Positions 53,340 to 64,000 of a DNA stretch of 64,000 nt are shown piece after piece. The notes under the pieces are model-generated. The model was not told where the DNA came from. It searched no databases and saw nothing but the letters and a program-made list of their open reading frames with translations. The stretch comes from Magnaporthiopsis rhizophila (taxonomy: Eukaryota; Ascomycota; Sordariomycetes; Magnaporthales; Magnaporthaceae). The position numbers and the translations under genes are program-made. Positions within the stretch are counted from its first letter, which is position 1; each line of letters starts with the position of its first letter. The stretch is from positions 186,001 to 250,000 of the forward strand of contig PYSS01000043.1 in NCBI GenBank assembly GCA_003049465.1, written 5' to 3'.

Positions 53340-55677
53340 CTAAGCCTCGAAAGTCTTGACTGGACCCTCAGCGCTCAGTGGTTGGATCGCGCCGGCATCG
53401 GGCGCGGGCTGAAAGCTGAGTCGCGGGTTGTCGAGTGTCACTTCTTGGGCCATGCGGACTCCCTGTTCCCCACCTACAGCCACGGCCGCCTCAAGGCCCT
53501 CTTGCACCTCGCGCACCTTGCGCCGGAAGGCCAGCCTGTCGAGGTACAGCTGCTGACGCGCCCGCTCGAGCTCGCGCCTCTCTGCCTGGAGAATCGCCTC
53601 CATGTCGTTGAACAGCTTCAACTTCATGTCCACCTTCTGCAATGTTATGTTGACCGCCGCCGACACCAGACGCGTCATCTCCCGCTCTTCGTATGAGGCG
53701 AGAGCCCCGGCCCGGGCACCGACGGCAGCGAGCGGGATGCCCGACAGCTCGTTGAGTGTGGTCTTGGTTGTCGTGGTGGTCGTGGTGGTTGTGGTGGTTG
53801 TAGCGGCCGTCTCCTGCTGGACATCGACATCCATACTATCTCCGTCCTTCTCTTTGCCTTTCCCGTTCGCTTGCGAGTCACCTCCGCTGATCTCCAGCTT
53901 CTTCCGGAGACTCTTGGTCAGCTCCTCAAACGTGCGCCCGGATGCGGATGCTGCAGTGGCCGGATCTGCCAGAGTGGCGAGGAATGCAACCACAGACATG
54001 ACCGGGTTCTCTGCTTGTGTGAAGGGCAGGTGCTTCCCGGATCCGAGCATCTGCATGCCCGTCGGTACGTTGAGAGGTTCCGTCTCGAGATACTTGTCCT
54101 CGATATCGAGCTGCAAGAAGTGGAGGGCGCACTCTTCCCGAGTCCGGGTGCCGACGTGGGCCGAGATCTCGCCCCAGTCCTCGTCATACTTCTGGAGCGC
54201 CTCGAGCAGTCTGATGGTCTCCTCGTCCGTCCACGGAACGTCGCGGTCCACGATGGGAGGGTAGGCGTTGTTCTCCATCCTGACGTAGCTCGTGTTGCTG
54301 TCCTTGGTATCGGTACGAGCGTTGAGGAAGCAGTCTGGACACAGGTCGCGCCTCGCGGTGTTGGCGCCACCGTCGGCCTGCGGCTTATGGAAGTAGACTC
54401 TGGTGCAGTCTGAACCACAGTGGGTGCAGTGGACCTTGGTCACGGGCGCCTTGGTAAGGCCGTCGGTGGCTGCGGTGCCGGAGCCGGCGCTCGGGGTGCC
54501 GTTAGTGGTCGGCGCTTCACAGTTGGTCTTGTTGTCGGTGGAGCTAAGCTTGGTTCCCTTCGCATTGGCCTCGTAGATGTTCCGGCCGACCTCCAAGTTC
54601 AACTCGGTCTTGGGCGCTGGTGCGGCAGCAGCTTTGGCGTCCGTTTGACCATTTGGTTTCCCAGCAGAAACGGTGGACTCGGCAGAGGGCTGCCACGGCT
54701 GCAGCCCCCTGGGGGTGTCACAGATCACGCGGAAATGCCCAGTGAACGGAGGTCCGACGTGCGATGGCCTCTGCTCGGCATCGACCTGATCAACAAACAA
54801 CAGATTCCAAGTTAGCGCGGATCTTAATTGCTCCCACGGCAGGCAGTTGGCCCCATCGCAACATGGACGCAGCAGAATCTTACCTGGTAGTTGATCAATC
54901 CCCACTGCTCTAGGAAGGCATGGACCCTCATGATTGCGCATACGTCGCCAGCCAGGTTGCGTCGACAGGCGGTGACCGTGAGGTACTCGGCGGGATTGAG
55001 GCGGTAAGTGTTCACCATGAAGTCGCGGTAGTCCTTGTAGACGGCCGGCGTCTTGCTGCGGTTGCGGTTGTTGAAGAACTCGGGCAGGGCTTTCCTCTCG
55101 ATGCCGTTGATGGCGTTCATGTCGAACCATACCGCGTAGCTGGGGAGGACGATGGCGTGGGTTTGCGAGATAAGATGCTCCCGCGCAGCGTTCTCGACCG
55201 CCTCCTTGGTCTTTCCCTCCTGGCCCGCATCGTCGGCCCCCTCACTCGGCTTGGCCTGGGCGTCACCGGCGCCCTCCTGGGTCTCCTGGCCATCCCTCAT
55301 CTCCTCATCCTCGCGAGGAGCAGTCGTCTCGGCGGGGGGTCCTGCGGGCGCATCGAGCGCTGTTTCCGACGAGACAGGGGGCGCAGGGGTGGTGTTGTCC
55401 TGCTTAATGACGGGATCACCAGAAGCTCCGTCGCCCATTTGAACATCTAGAGGACATGGTTAGACGGAGGCTGAGCAATGGATGTAGAAGGCAAGTAGCA
55501 TAGCAAGACCAATGCGATCGCGGCTTTGGTTGACAAACTGCGGGTAGGCGATGTACCTTCGATTGGCTTGAGAGCCGTTGAAGGAGGGTCTAGCTCCAAG
55601 GGCGGTTGCGCAAGGATCGGATTGCTGTTTGGCGATGCGCCGGTGGCGGGACTGCCATAACTCGCAGACTCGTCCAT
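53340..55677 (-). CDS. RSC8: RSC8/SWI3-type chromatin-remodelling complex subunit (SWIRM, ZZ, SANT)
   Basis: Core scaffold subunit of SWI/SNF or RSC remodellers, nuclear. Exons 55557-55677, 54884-55446 and 53340-54785 (introns 110 and 98 bases), 709 residues. Order: an acidic Ala/Pro/Gln-rich N-terminus; SWIRM domain at about 131-228 (THAIVLPSYAVWFDMNAINGIERKALPEFF, FMVNTYRLNPAEYLT, RVHAFLEQWGLINYQ); a ZZ-like zinc finger at about 348-380 (CTHCGSDC and LCPDCF); SANT domain at about 411-458 (VPWTDEETIRLLEALQKYDEDWGEISAHVGTRTREECALHFLQL); an acidic linker with a run of 12 Thr; and a C-terminal coiled coil (KLKLFNDMEAILQAERRELERARQQLYLDRLAF) used for dimerisation. The domain set is that of the fungal single-copy Swi3/Rsc8 homologue; I use RSC8 but cannot tell complex membership. 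It diverges from ETF-alpha. Confidence 0.95.
53768..53808. repeat. Coding trinucleotide repeat encoding poly-Thr in RSC8
   Basis: An imperfect run of GGT/TGT triplets on the plus strand, read as ACC/ACA on the coding strand, giving about 12 consecutive Thr between the SANT domain and the coiled coil. Confidence 0.8.
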
Positions 55678-56293
55678 CGTGGTCGATGCGCCTCAGCGAG
55701 GCAAGTTGTCTGGGGTGGGTGGAAGCTTTGCGAACGGGGCCCGCGTCCGTCAACAAGCGAAAAGGCACAGAATATGAGATAACTGGCAGCAATTTAATGT
55801 CCAGTTCGACTGTGGCCAAATGCTAACGTTGAGTGTTATGGACTCGAGCGTTGCGGCCTTTCCAAAGTGCTCGGTTGATGCGCCGACGCCTTGTCGAGAT
55901 AGATTGCTAGACGCGATTTTGCGTGGCCTGGGTCCACGAAGCAGGCGCGCGTTTGGTCTGGCGGAGTCCTCCAGCTGGAAAATTGCGAAGGGTTGCTGCC
56001 TGTGGAATCAGGCTGAAACTCAAGATCAAGCTCCTCAATTGGCCCATGCGCATCATTTGCACGGTCTGATTGGCCGCTGTCCCATTTCCACGGCAGGCCG
56101 GCTAACCTCGGAAAGGGACAGGGGGCTTAGGCCTGCCCGGCCGCCGCTTGTGGGCCTCGAGGCCGATGACGCTTCTTCCGCCGGCTCCCCTCCCTCTCGC
56201 ACCTCAATTGCGACAACCTCTATTACTGACCGTGACAGCCTAAACCAATCGTCGACAAATCATACTGCCGGACCCATACCGCGGGGTATCACG
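55678..56293. promoter_or_regulatory. Shared upstream region of RSC8 (minus) and ETF-alpha (plus)
   Basis: 616 bases between divergent starts. CCTCGG occurs at 56106-56111, the core site of the fatty-acid regulators FarA/FarB in Aspergillus, which would suit a beta-oxidation gene; a 6-base match is weak evidence. Confidence 0.4.
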
Positions 56294-57437
56294 ATGCTGT
56301 CGGTCGCGCGCAGAGCTGTCCTCGGACAGGCTCGAGGGAACCTGACCCGCCCGGCATTCACAACAACCACCCCCTGCAGCCTCCAAAGGTTACTTTCCAG
56401 CCTTGCCGTTCTCGAGCAAAGAGACGGGAAGCTCAATGCCGGCTCTCTAAGCGCCATCACGGCCGCTAAGAAACTGGGAGGGCCCATCCACGCCATCGTG
56501 GCCGGGGCCAGCGTCAGGGGTGCCGCCGAGGAGGCCGCCAAGGTCGAGGGCTTAGAAAAAGTGCTGGTTATCGAGAGCAGCGCATACGAAAAGGTGGGGG
56601 ATAGGAACATCAGAGCTGTCCCGGCTCGCTCTTGCTATGTTTCGTTTCTCTTCGGGGGGCTAAACGAGATTGAACTTCCAGGGTCTCCCCGAGAACTATG
56701 CACCGTTACTCGTTGAAAACATCAAAAAAGGGGGATATACACATGTGATTGCGGGCCACACGGCCTTCGGCAAGAGCGTGATGCCCCGTGTCGCAGCCCT
56801 CCTCGACTCGCAGCAAATATCCGACATCACGGCCGTCGAGAGCGAGGACACGTTTGTGAGGCCAATCTACGCCGGCAACGCGATCGCGACGGTCCAGTCG
56901 ACGGATCCGGTCAAGGTCATCACCATCCGCGGCACCGCCTTCTCCTCGGCCGACTCTGTGCCGGGGTCCGGGTCGGCCGCGGTCGAGGACGGCGCAGACC
57001 CCAAGGCGGAGAGCCTGAGCGAGTGGGTATCGGAGGACCTGGCCAAGTCGGACAGGCCAGACCTCGCGACCGCCGGCAGGGTCGTGTCGGGCGGGCGCGG
57101 GCTCAAGTCCAAGCAGGACTTTGACAAGGTCATGCTGCCGCTCGCGGACGCGCTGGGCGCCGCCGTGGGCGCCTCCCGGGCCGCCGTCGACAGCGGCTAT
57201 GCCGACAATAGCCTGCAGGTCGGGCAGACGGGCAAGGTTGTGGCGCCGCAGCTGTACCTGGCCGTCGGCATCTCGGGCGCCATTCAGCACTTGGCGGGCA
57301 TGAAGGACAGCAAAGTAATTGCGGCAATCAACAAGGACCCTGAGGCTCCCATCTTCCAGGTCGCCGATGTGGGACTCGTCGGTGATCTGTTTGACAAGGT
57401 GCCGGAACTGACGGAGAAGCTCAAAGAGTTCTCATGA
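56294..57437 (+). CDS. Electron transfer flavoprotein alpha subunit
   Basis: With ETF-beta it carries electrons from acyl-CoA dehydrogenases to ETF-ubiquinone oxidoreductase in the mitochondrial matrix. Exons 56294-56593 and 56682-57437, intron 88 bases (GTGGGG..CCAG), phase 0 at YEK/GLPENYAPLL; 351 residues, the normal length. A mitochondrial leader is present: MLSVARRAVLGQARGNLTRP, Arg-rich with no acidic residue. The N-terminal domain has LEQRDGKLNAGSLSAITAAKKLGG and YTHVIAGHTAFGKSVMPRVAALLD. The C-terminal FAD domain has VVSGGRGLKSKQDF, AVGASRAAVDSGYADNSLQVGQTGKVVAPQLYLAVGISGAIQHLAGMKDSKVIAAINKDPEAPIFQVADVG, the family signature. Convergent with ARH1, 162 bases between stops. Confidence 0.97.
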
Positions 57438-57599
57438 TTGCCGGACCTCCTCACGTATTTATACAATGAATTGTATGGTGTTCGGCCGATTCGCTCGCAA
57501 GAGGAACAAAAAAAATCTAAAATACCTAGACATGAAACCTTGTAAACCTGGTCTTTCCATGAACTGTTGCGCCATCTCACAGCACCGGCTGGCTTTTTG

Positions 57600-59358
57600 T
57601 TATGAAATTACAGATAACATTTCCGACGCCGTCGGCATCTTTTCCCGCTCCTTGCCCTTTAGTCGGCCCCTCTCCCTCTCGACCTGGTCGATCTTGCGCC
57701 AGTCCTCCCAGCTCACGACCTTTGCTTGGGCCGCGGCCTTGAGGCGAGAGATGGCGTCCCAGCCTGGGCGGGGAGTGCCGTCACGGCCGTCAAACGGCAG
57801 GAACTCGGCGCCGGTCTGCCAGTCCTCCAAGATGGCGTCGGCGGTGGTGAAGGCGTCCAGCATCGTCGAGGCGATGACGCCGGTCGGGCCCCGCTTCACC
57901 CAGCCGGCGCAGTAGAGCCCCGGGTAGTGGCCGTGCACCGGGCTTCCGTACAGGTTCTCCCTCCACTGCTGCTGCGAGACCCACCTCGCGACGCGGCCGG
58001 TGACGCGGTCGCTGGCAAAGACGCCGGCCCGCTGGTCGAAACTAACACCAATGTCGAAGAACTCCGACAGGGGCTCGGCGCGGTAGCCGATGGACTTGAA
58101 CGCAAACGGGGTCACGAGCTTGACGAGCCCCGTGGCTGGAGTTTGGAACGCGGTGGCGTCCGGGTCAAAGGGGTGCCGGAGGATTGTTCGTTGGAACTCG
58201 ACCGCCCCGAGCCTGGTCGGGTCGTCTTGCCTCCTCTTGAACTGGAACGGCCTGAGACAGAAATCCAAGGACCAAGACTTGGACGTCTCGGCTGGGGAGG
58301 AAGGGGAGCCCTTCAGGAGAAGCTCCATGAGGCGCCTGAGCGGTCGTTCAATTTCGTCCCTATTTGGCGGTATAAGTCCATCATCCACGCCGTGGAACCC
58401 CACGTTTGGCAGTTTCATAAGCTCTCTTGCCTCCTTGATTGTGAAGGCAGCCTGCCGGACGGGCGGAACATTATTAGCCCCGGTGAAACGCATCTTGTAC
58501 GAAACAACAAAAGAAGACAGGCTATCTCCCGCCGCCTTTTCTTTGTTCCCTTACCTGCATGGGACCGCGACGACCGACAATGTGCACCCTCTTGACGCGG
58601 CTTCGGGACAGCGCCTCGAGGGCATGCTCGGCAATGTCCGTCTTGCGCAGCAAGTCGACGTCCGTGAGTAGGATCCGCGCCACGTCCAGTGCCACATTGC
58701 CCTGGCCTATAATGACAGCCACCTCGCCGGCCGTGAGGTCGATGTCGAGGTCCGCGTGCTCCGGGAGGCCGTTGTACCAGCCGACGAACTGGCGGGCCGA
58801 GCGGACTCCCGCCAGCTCCTCCCCCGGGATCCCCAGCGTCCTGTCCCGGCCGGCTCCGTAGGCGAACACGATGGCGTCGTAGTAGTGCATCAGGAGACGG
58901 AGCGGGAGGCTGCCACCGCCCGGGTGGCTGCTGGGCGCCCCAACGGCCGTGTTGCCGATGAAGGTGAAGTTGGGGGAGCTAGCGATCTCGTCGAACCTAT
59001 CCTGGCAGTTCTTGACCTCCGGGTGGTCCGGCGCGACGCCGAACCGGACGAGGCCGAAGGGGACGGGCAGGGCCTCGTACATGTCGACCTTGGTGTCCTG
59101 CAGCTTGGACATGACCCGGTGCGCCGTGTAGAACCCGGCCGGGCCGGAGCCGACGATGGCCATGCGGAAGGGCCGGCCACCCCTGAGCAGGGTCCGTTTA
59201 CTGCCAGCTGGGGGTGGGGATGACGGCTCATCCGCCGCCGACTGGCTTCGCGCTGAAGTGCGCGCCTGCCTTCGCGCCCAAGGTGCGCGGCCTATCGGCG
59301 GAGGCGCGGTGCTGCGGCGCCATATTGACGGGCGCAAGGTCGTCCGCAGAATTGGCAT
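57600..59358 (-). CDS. ARH1: NADPH:adrenodoxin (ferredoxin) oxidoreductase, mitochondrial
   Basis: Reduces mitochondrial ferredoxin (Yah1) with NADPH for iron-sulfur cluster, heme A and related syntheses. Exons 58555-59358 and 57600-58451, intron 103 bases (GTAAGG..CGGCAG), phase 0 at RRGPMQ/AAFTIKEARELM; 551 residues. The N-terminal 45 residues are Arg/Ser/Ala-rich, acting as a mitochondrial leader. FAD-binding site near 67: MAIVGSGPAGFYTAHRVM, then YEALPVPFGLVRFGVAPDHPEVKN. NADPH region: VIIGQGNVALDVARILL and VHIVGRRGPMQ. C-terminal part: SIGYRAEPL, GLYCAGWVKRGPTGVIASTMLDA, the family end block. The start at MPILRTTLR is the first Met giving a full leader. Confidence 0.96.
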
Positions 59359-60141
59359 TCTCAGCGAGCTCCCAGAGGGAGGGAGCGAGTGTTGGTATCA
59401 CGTGAGTGGATGCGCCATGTGAAGCGCGTCTGGTGGTCCGATCGTCTTGAGTCGTGATCCCGTGTTTGGCGTTCCATCACATGACCTTCTCTCCCCGAGG
59501 CTCAACTCGACACCACCATCATCTACCGCTGAGCAACCTAAAACTCAACAAGTGGCGCGGGCCATACCAACTGCCGAAGCCTTTACGCTACAATATTAAC
59601 AGCTGAGACACCATGGAGACGAGTGCTATAGTGCTCATCAACAGGGAATTACATCATGGCGCATTCTTCCAACTCTTACTTGGCCGCTAGGCGCAAAACC
59701 AAATCACAGTGGTCTCTGCGTGTCGAGAGAAGAGTCTCCACCTACATGGATTACCGTGCCCCCGACGCTTGACATGGCTTGGCAATATTCTTGATTATCC
59801 TTGTAAAAACGTTTAGCAATTCCGCACATAAACATAGCGAATAGGTCAGATGACGACATTTCGGCGAATTAATGCTCTCCAAGAAAAGCGTATAAAAAAA
59901 GGGGCAATAAAATAAACATTAAATATTCGTCGCTGCCGCCCGCCGTCAAAAGCCTAGGGCTAATTCTGCCAAGACCTTTTAACGCTCCCCTCCCATGAGA
60001 AGAGGTGTGGAAAGCCATGCTGGCCGCCGTGTCGTCCAGTCATATCATACAGCGGTCTCCGGTCGACTGGGGCTCGAACAGTAGGAAATCGTGTCGCTCG
60101 TTCAGATCGTGGTCATTCGTTTTTCGTTTTCCAGCGGTCGC
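59359..60141. other. Intergenic: ARH1 upstream region and 3' end of the 2EXR gene
   Basis: About 780 bases between two minus-strand genes. AT-rich from about 59770 to 59960. No protein-like frame on either strand. Confidence 0.55.
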
Positions 60142-60891
60142 TCAGAGGCAGCTGACCATGGTACTGTGCTTCTCCCAGACGTGAGAGATCTTGGATTTGG
60201 GCACGATCGGGGGATATGTGAGATGGTGATTATGGTGGTGATCGTGATCGTGTTGTTGCTCGTCGCCCAAAGTCAAGTCCTCGACGTCTCCCTCTTTCTC
60301 CCAGCAGATCTCGCCGATCTCGTGGGAATAGGTTTGCTCAATATCCTCCATCAGCCGCAGAATGGCGGCCTGGTCCTCCTTGGGATCGATAAGCTCAATC
60401 TCCATGCCGGCACCAGCTTTTCCGTCGTCCGACTCGGTCGAGATGATTATGTATGCCTCTTTCAGGTTGGGAAGCCCTAGCATCAGACAGAGCTTGTTGT
60501 ATGTCTCCCAGGGGCGCTTGACGTTTGGGAGCACGTGGTCGACGGCCAGCCTCTCGATGTGCTCGGCAGTGTGCAGGATGTAGCTCGAAAAGTCTCGTGA
60601 GGTCTCATCGTAGCCCATCGGTCGGTGACGGGGCATGTAAAGGATGTCGATGGAAGGGTTGAAGTGTATGGTCGCCTCCTGCGTCTTGGTCCCGAAAATC
60701 TTGCGGTAGTATCGCGACGCCTCTTCCCTCGACTCGCGACAGACCTGAAGTACAGCCGGCGGGTGGGTGATGGTGTGGCACTCGTCCGTCTCAGGCAGAT
60801 ACCTGACCTCGACGGCACGAGGCTGGAAGCTCGACCTCCATATCTGAAGCCGGAGCTCAGTTGGGAGTGAGGAAAAGAGAGTGAACGACAT
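60142..60891 (-). CDS. 2EXR domain protein
   Basis: Single exon, 249 residues, starting MSFTLFSSLPTELRLQIWRSSF. This is the opening of the fungal 2EXR (F-box-like) domain: L-P-x-E-LR-x-x-IW. It is followed by the expected EVRY strand, PAVLQVCRESREEASRYY (second signature), and the FNPSIDILYMPR and LAVDHVL blocks. The second half holds an acidic stretch and a His-rich run (HDHDHHHNHHL) near the C-terminus. Members occur in large numbers in filamentous fungi with no assigned role. No signal peptide or membrane segment. Confidence 0.92.
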   Translation of the reverse strand: MSFTLFSSLPTELRLQIWRSSFQPRAVEVRYLPETDECHTITHPPAVLQVCRESREEASRYYRKIFGTKTQEATIHFNPSIDILYMPRHRPMGYDETSRDFSSYILHTAEHIERLAVDHVLPNVKRPWETYNKLCLMLGLPNLKEAYIIISTESDDGKAGAGMEIELIDPKEDQAAILRLMEDIEQTYSHEIGEICWEKEGDVEDLTLGDEQQHDHDHHHNHHLTYPPIVPKSKISHVWEKHSTMVSCL

Positions 60892-62784
60892 TATACTGAT
60901 GGGTTTTGGTCACGGCAGTCGACCCAGCAGCAGAGACGCTAGATCGAAGGAAGACTGCAGTGATGGATAAGGAGGGGGGTTAAGGCCGAGATAAGGCCGG
61001 AGTACGCCAAGAAGAAAAGGAGGGAATAATAAAAACGTTATAAGGGCAATGCAGTAATTCATAGGACAACACCCATCACGAGGGCGCATTGCCATCTAAT
61101 ATGCATGCGGAGGGACTGGCGTGGACGGCATTCAAGGAATGGCCCCTGCCTAGCCAGCACTTCAGTCGGCCTGGATACGTGTTGACGTTATAGCTTGGAT
61201 TGGGTTGGTGCCGGGGCGGCTGGGTTCCTGTTTCTTTTCTTTCGGGCCACAACCTTGCAAATCCTCGCCCACCGACTCCACCGTCGGATCCGACGAAAGG
61301 GGGTCCTGTCGCGTGGTGAGGAGTGTCGGCTGGTCCTTTTTTTTTTTTTTTTCTGATCTTTATTTCCTCGTTTCGAGGACCAGCGGCCCCTGGCTCCCGA
61401 GGAAATGAATTTCTTTTTTTGTTCGAACCGCGGTGATTACCGCCCCCTTTTCTCGTCCTGCGGTTGCATCGCACGGAAAAGGAAGGAATGCGTCCAAGGC
61501 TGTCATTCCGGATTAATTTCTTGGAGCCAAGCAACTTTCTTGGGCGTCAAAGAGGCAGCCACTTGCAGCTCGGATATGTGGCAGGACAGGACAAGGCGGG
61601 TCGCAGCGATCGCAATATGTAGGTACTGGCTGTCGGCGCAGGCATTGCGCCCAGGCCAGCCCCAAATCTTCGGCTGGGCGCCTGACCTGGTACGTACATT
61701 TTACGCACCAACAACGCACCGGCGGCAGAGGCTGAGTGGTAAGCGGATGTGATTGGGCAACCTCTTCGGCCCGCTGCTAGATTTCGTTGGGGGCTGTTTA
61801 GTCTTGGGCACCAAGTCCAATTTTTCGGCCAATAACAAGCGAGTTCTTCGGAGAGCGGTCACCGGAGTCGGCGGCAGGGCAAAACGACCCTGGATCTGAC
61901 AGAGCGCGGAGTGCAGACGGGACGCGAGGCAGGCCCGTCATCTCGGATTTCAGAACGGAGGATAAACTCAAAACGTCGAGGTGGTAAAAGTGAGCTGACT
62001 TTGAAGTTGTAGCGGCATTAAAAAAAGTGGAATGTCAGGTGCTTTTTCAGAGGATAAGTGTTGGTCTGGGCCCTCGCGGAGGGGCCGCGGTGGGGATCCC
62101 TGCTCCACGCGAATCATAGGGAGGACGGCCGGACAAAGACAGCAGGAGGCTTTTCTCACGTACACTGGAGGAGTGCCGGAGTCATTGAGGTGACTGAGTG
62201 CAAATCTTGACAAACAACAGTTCGCTGGCATATATTAGAAGGAAATGACCCAGAATCATGATGCCGTTACGAGCCAATGTGCATTGTATGAAGGCATGGT
62301 ATGTGTGGATTTTGGGATAATGCCGCGCGGTTTTGCTGCCGCGAAGTGCGGAGCTCAAGGTTTTTTTTTTTTTTTTTTTTTTTAAAATTTTTCCCGAGCA
62401 GTCAGTGGGGAAGCAAAGGTAAGGCAAAGGGCAGGCAGCAGCACCTACCAGGTAGCCCCGCCATGACGGGACACGAACGCGGCGAGTTCGGATGTGAAAA
62501 GAAAAGATTCCTGAATCCATGTCGAGCGATCGATCGTGTTTGACTGACACCCATTGATCCATGTTTTGATTTACCCATCCTGGACTTCCCCAAGATACCT
62601 GGACCTGGAATATCGGGCCCCCGCCTAGGGACATTTCCCGCCTTGTGCTAGAGAACACTCGTGCGAGAGAAGCCAGCACCAGAGGCACAACGGCCATCCC
62701 TATAGCAGGAACCAAGTGGTCGCAAACGTGGAAGGCCAAGGCACGCTCTCGGGTAAAGACGGGAAAACCCCCGCTGTGATCGTG
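60892..62784. other. Intergenic upstream of the tRNA-guanine transglycosylase
   Basis: About 1.9 kb between divergent starts. Contains T runs at about 61338-61353 and 62360-62383. Minus-strand frames at 61076-61534 and 62182-62739 have no recognisable features. No regulatory site recognised. Confidence 0.5.
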
Positions 62785-64000
62785 ATGGCCTCGGTATCAG
62801 CCTCGGCCAACAAGTTGTCGGCCACCCACGGGGCGCTCACGTTTGAGCTCGTAGCTCGCTGTTCGGTGAGTTTTATGGAGCTCACACTTCCCGGGAAGAT
62901 CCGACATCCTGAGCCGAACCCAGTGGGCTGCAGGAGGGCACAACCCGGGCATTCGGGAGCGGCGTGGAAGGAAGGGGAGAGCGGGAGACCAGGAGAAGCC
63001 CCGCCGAGCCGCCGCTCCCTGCGGAGACTCCACTCTTGCCGCACCATTCCCAGCTCTAGACAGACGGACAGTCGGATGTTCCAGACGCGAATAGGCATAC
63101 GAGGCGCTGGCATGGGTCCTGACACCTAAACACTCCTCACCTAGACCACAGGCGCACGCGCGTCCATCCTGACTCTCCCCCATGGCCCGGTCAGGCTGCC
63201 CGTCTTTATGCCGGTGGCGACGCAGGCCTCGCTCAAGGGCCTGACACCCCAGCAGCTCGAGGACACGAGCTGCCGGCTCTGCCTCAACAACACGTACCAC
63301 CTCGGCCTCAAGCCGGGCCAGTCGGTTCTTGAAGCTGTCGGCGGCGCCCACCGCTTCCAGGGCTGGCGGCACAACCTGCTGACCGACAGCGGCGGCTTCC
63401 AAATGGTGTCCCTGCTCAAGCTGGCCACCATCACCGAGGAAGGCGTGCGCTTCCTGTCGCCCCATGATGGCTCGCCCATGCTGTTGACGCCGGAGCACTC
63501 CATGTCGCTGCAGAACAGCATCGGGTCCGACATCATGATGCAGCTCGACGACGTCCTCGTCACCACCTCGCCCGACGCCGCCCGCATGCGCGAGGCCATG
63601 GAGCGCAGCGTCCGCTGGCTGGACCGTTGCATCGCCGCCCACCGCAAACCCGAGTCTCAGAACCTCTTCTGCATCATCCAGGGCGGGCTCGACCTCGACA
63701 TGCGCCGCGAGTGTACCGAGGCCATGCTGGCCCGGGACACCCCCGGCATCGCCATCGGTGGCCTGAGCGGCGGCGAGGCCAAGGACGACTACTGCCGCGT
63801 CGTCGAGGCCTGCACCGCCCTGCTGCCCGACCTCAAGCCCCGTTACGTCATGGGCATCGGCTACCCGGAGGACCTGGTCGTCAGCGTGGCCCTGGGCGCC
63901 GACATGTTCGACTGCGTCTGGCCTACTCGCACGGCCCGTTTCGGCAACGCTATCACGCGGCAGGGCATGCTGAACATGCGCAACTCAAAGTACGCTGCCG
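62785..64000 (+). CDS. Queuine tRNA-ribosyltransferase catalytic subunit (TGT, QTRT1-like), cut at the right edge
   Basis: Exchanges guanine-34 for queuine in tRNAs with GUN anticodons, as a heterodimer with QTRT2, at the mitochondrial surface or in the cytosol. Exon 1, 62785-62865, starts MASVSASANKLSATHGALTFELVARCS. A 279-base intron (GTGAGT..CCTAG, phase 0) leads to exon 2 at 63145, which continues TTGARASILTLPHGPVRLPVFMPVATQASLKGL and is open to the edge; 312 residues are visible. Family marks: NNTYHLGLKPG, LLTDSGGFQMVSL (proposed base Asp), SIGSDIMMQLDDV, FCIIQGGLDLDMRRECT (substrate Gln), GGLSGGEAKDD, YVMGIGYPEDL, and GADMFDCVWPTRTARFGNA (nucleophilic Asp). The zinc site CxCxxC would lie further right. 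The ATG has a purine at -3. Confidence 0.95.

Overview
The window is nuclear DNA of a filamentous ascomycete. Coding regions are GC-rich, and introns are short (mostly 55-150 bases) with GT..AG ends and CTAAC/CTGAC-like branch sites. Gene content points to Pezizomycotina: a PTH11/SAT4-type rhodopsin-domain membrane protein, a 2EXR protein and several fungus-only families. A Sordariomycete, perhaps Chaetomiaceae, is my best guess, but this is inferred from protein flavour only. I place 24 protein-coding genes, most of them from conserved protein sequence plus hand-resolved splice sites. I see no convincing tRNA, rRNA, CRISPR array or intact transposon.

Left part (1-25.6 kb) is gene-dense: the C-terminus of a possible REEP/DP1-like protein, MGM101 (mitochondrial DNA maintenance), COA4 (cytochrome oxidase assembly, four tiny exons), BPL1 (biotin ligase), a SAT4/PTH11-like membrane protein, a Thr-rich single-pass surface protein, PAM16 (mitochondrial import motor), YIP1 (ER-Golgi membrane protein), an RCC1-type Ran exchange factor with a histone-H1-like tail, a Cys-rich putative metal-binding protein, an unrecognised gene, a zinc deaminase and a family-16 methyltransferase. 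The unrecognised gene and the deaminase, next to each other, both read as frameshifted.

Middle part (25.6-44.6 kb) is a gene desert. One single-exon gene of a conserved fungal family (33.0-34.3 kb) sits between about 7.5 kb and 8.2 kb of sequence with no supportable gene, rich in long A/T homopolymers and simple repeats. A small unrecognised gene lies at 42.6-43.1 kb.

Right part (44.6-64 kb) is ordinary again: an FAD-dependent oxidoreductase convergent with a homogentisate 1,2-dioxygenase, a small DUF6699-like protein, a small secreted 8-Cys protein, an RSC8/SWI3 chromatin-remodelling subunit divergent from ETF-alpha, ETF-alpha convergent with the adrenodoxin reductase ARH1, a 2EXR protein, and the 5' part of a tRNA-guanine transglycosylase that runs off the right edge.

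At least five genes act in mitochondria (MGM101, COA4, PAM16, ETF-alpha, ARH1), and they fall into two groups. The genes otherwise do not form an obvious biosynthetic or defence cluster, and I found no clear undescribed multi-gene system. The most interesting items are the hidden multi-exon genes (COA4, the secreted Cys-rich protein), the PAM16 start codon on its own 3-base exon next to a CAG repeat, the paired frameshifts, and the two deserts.
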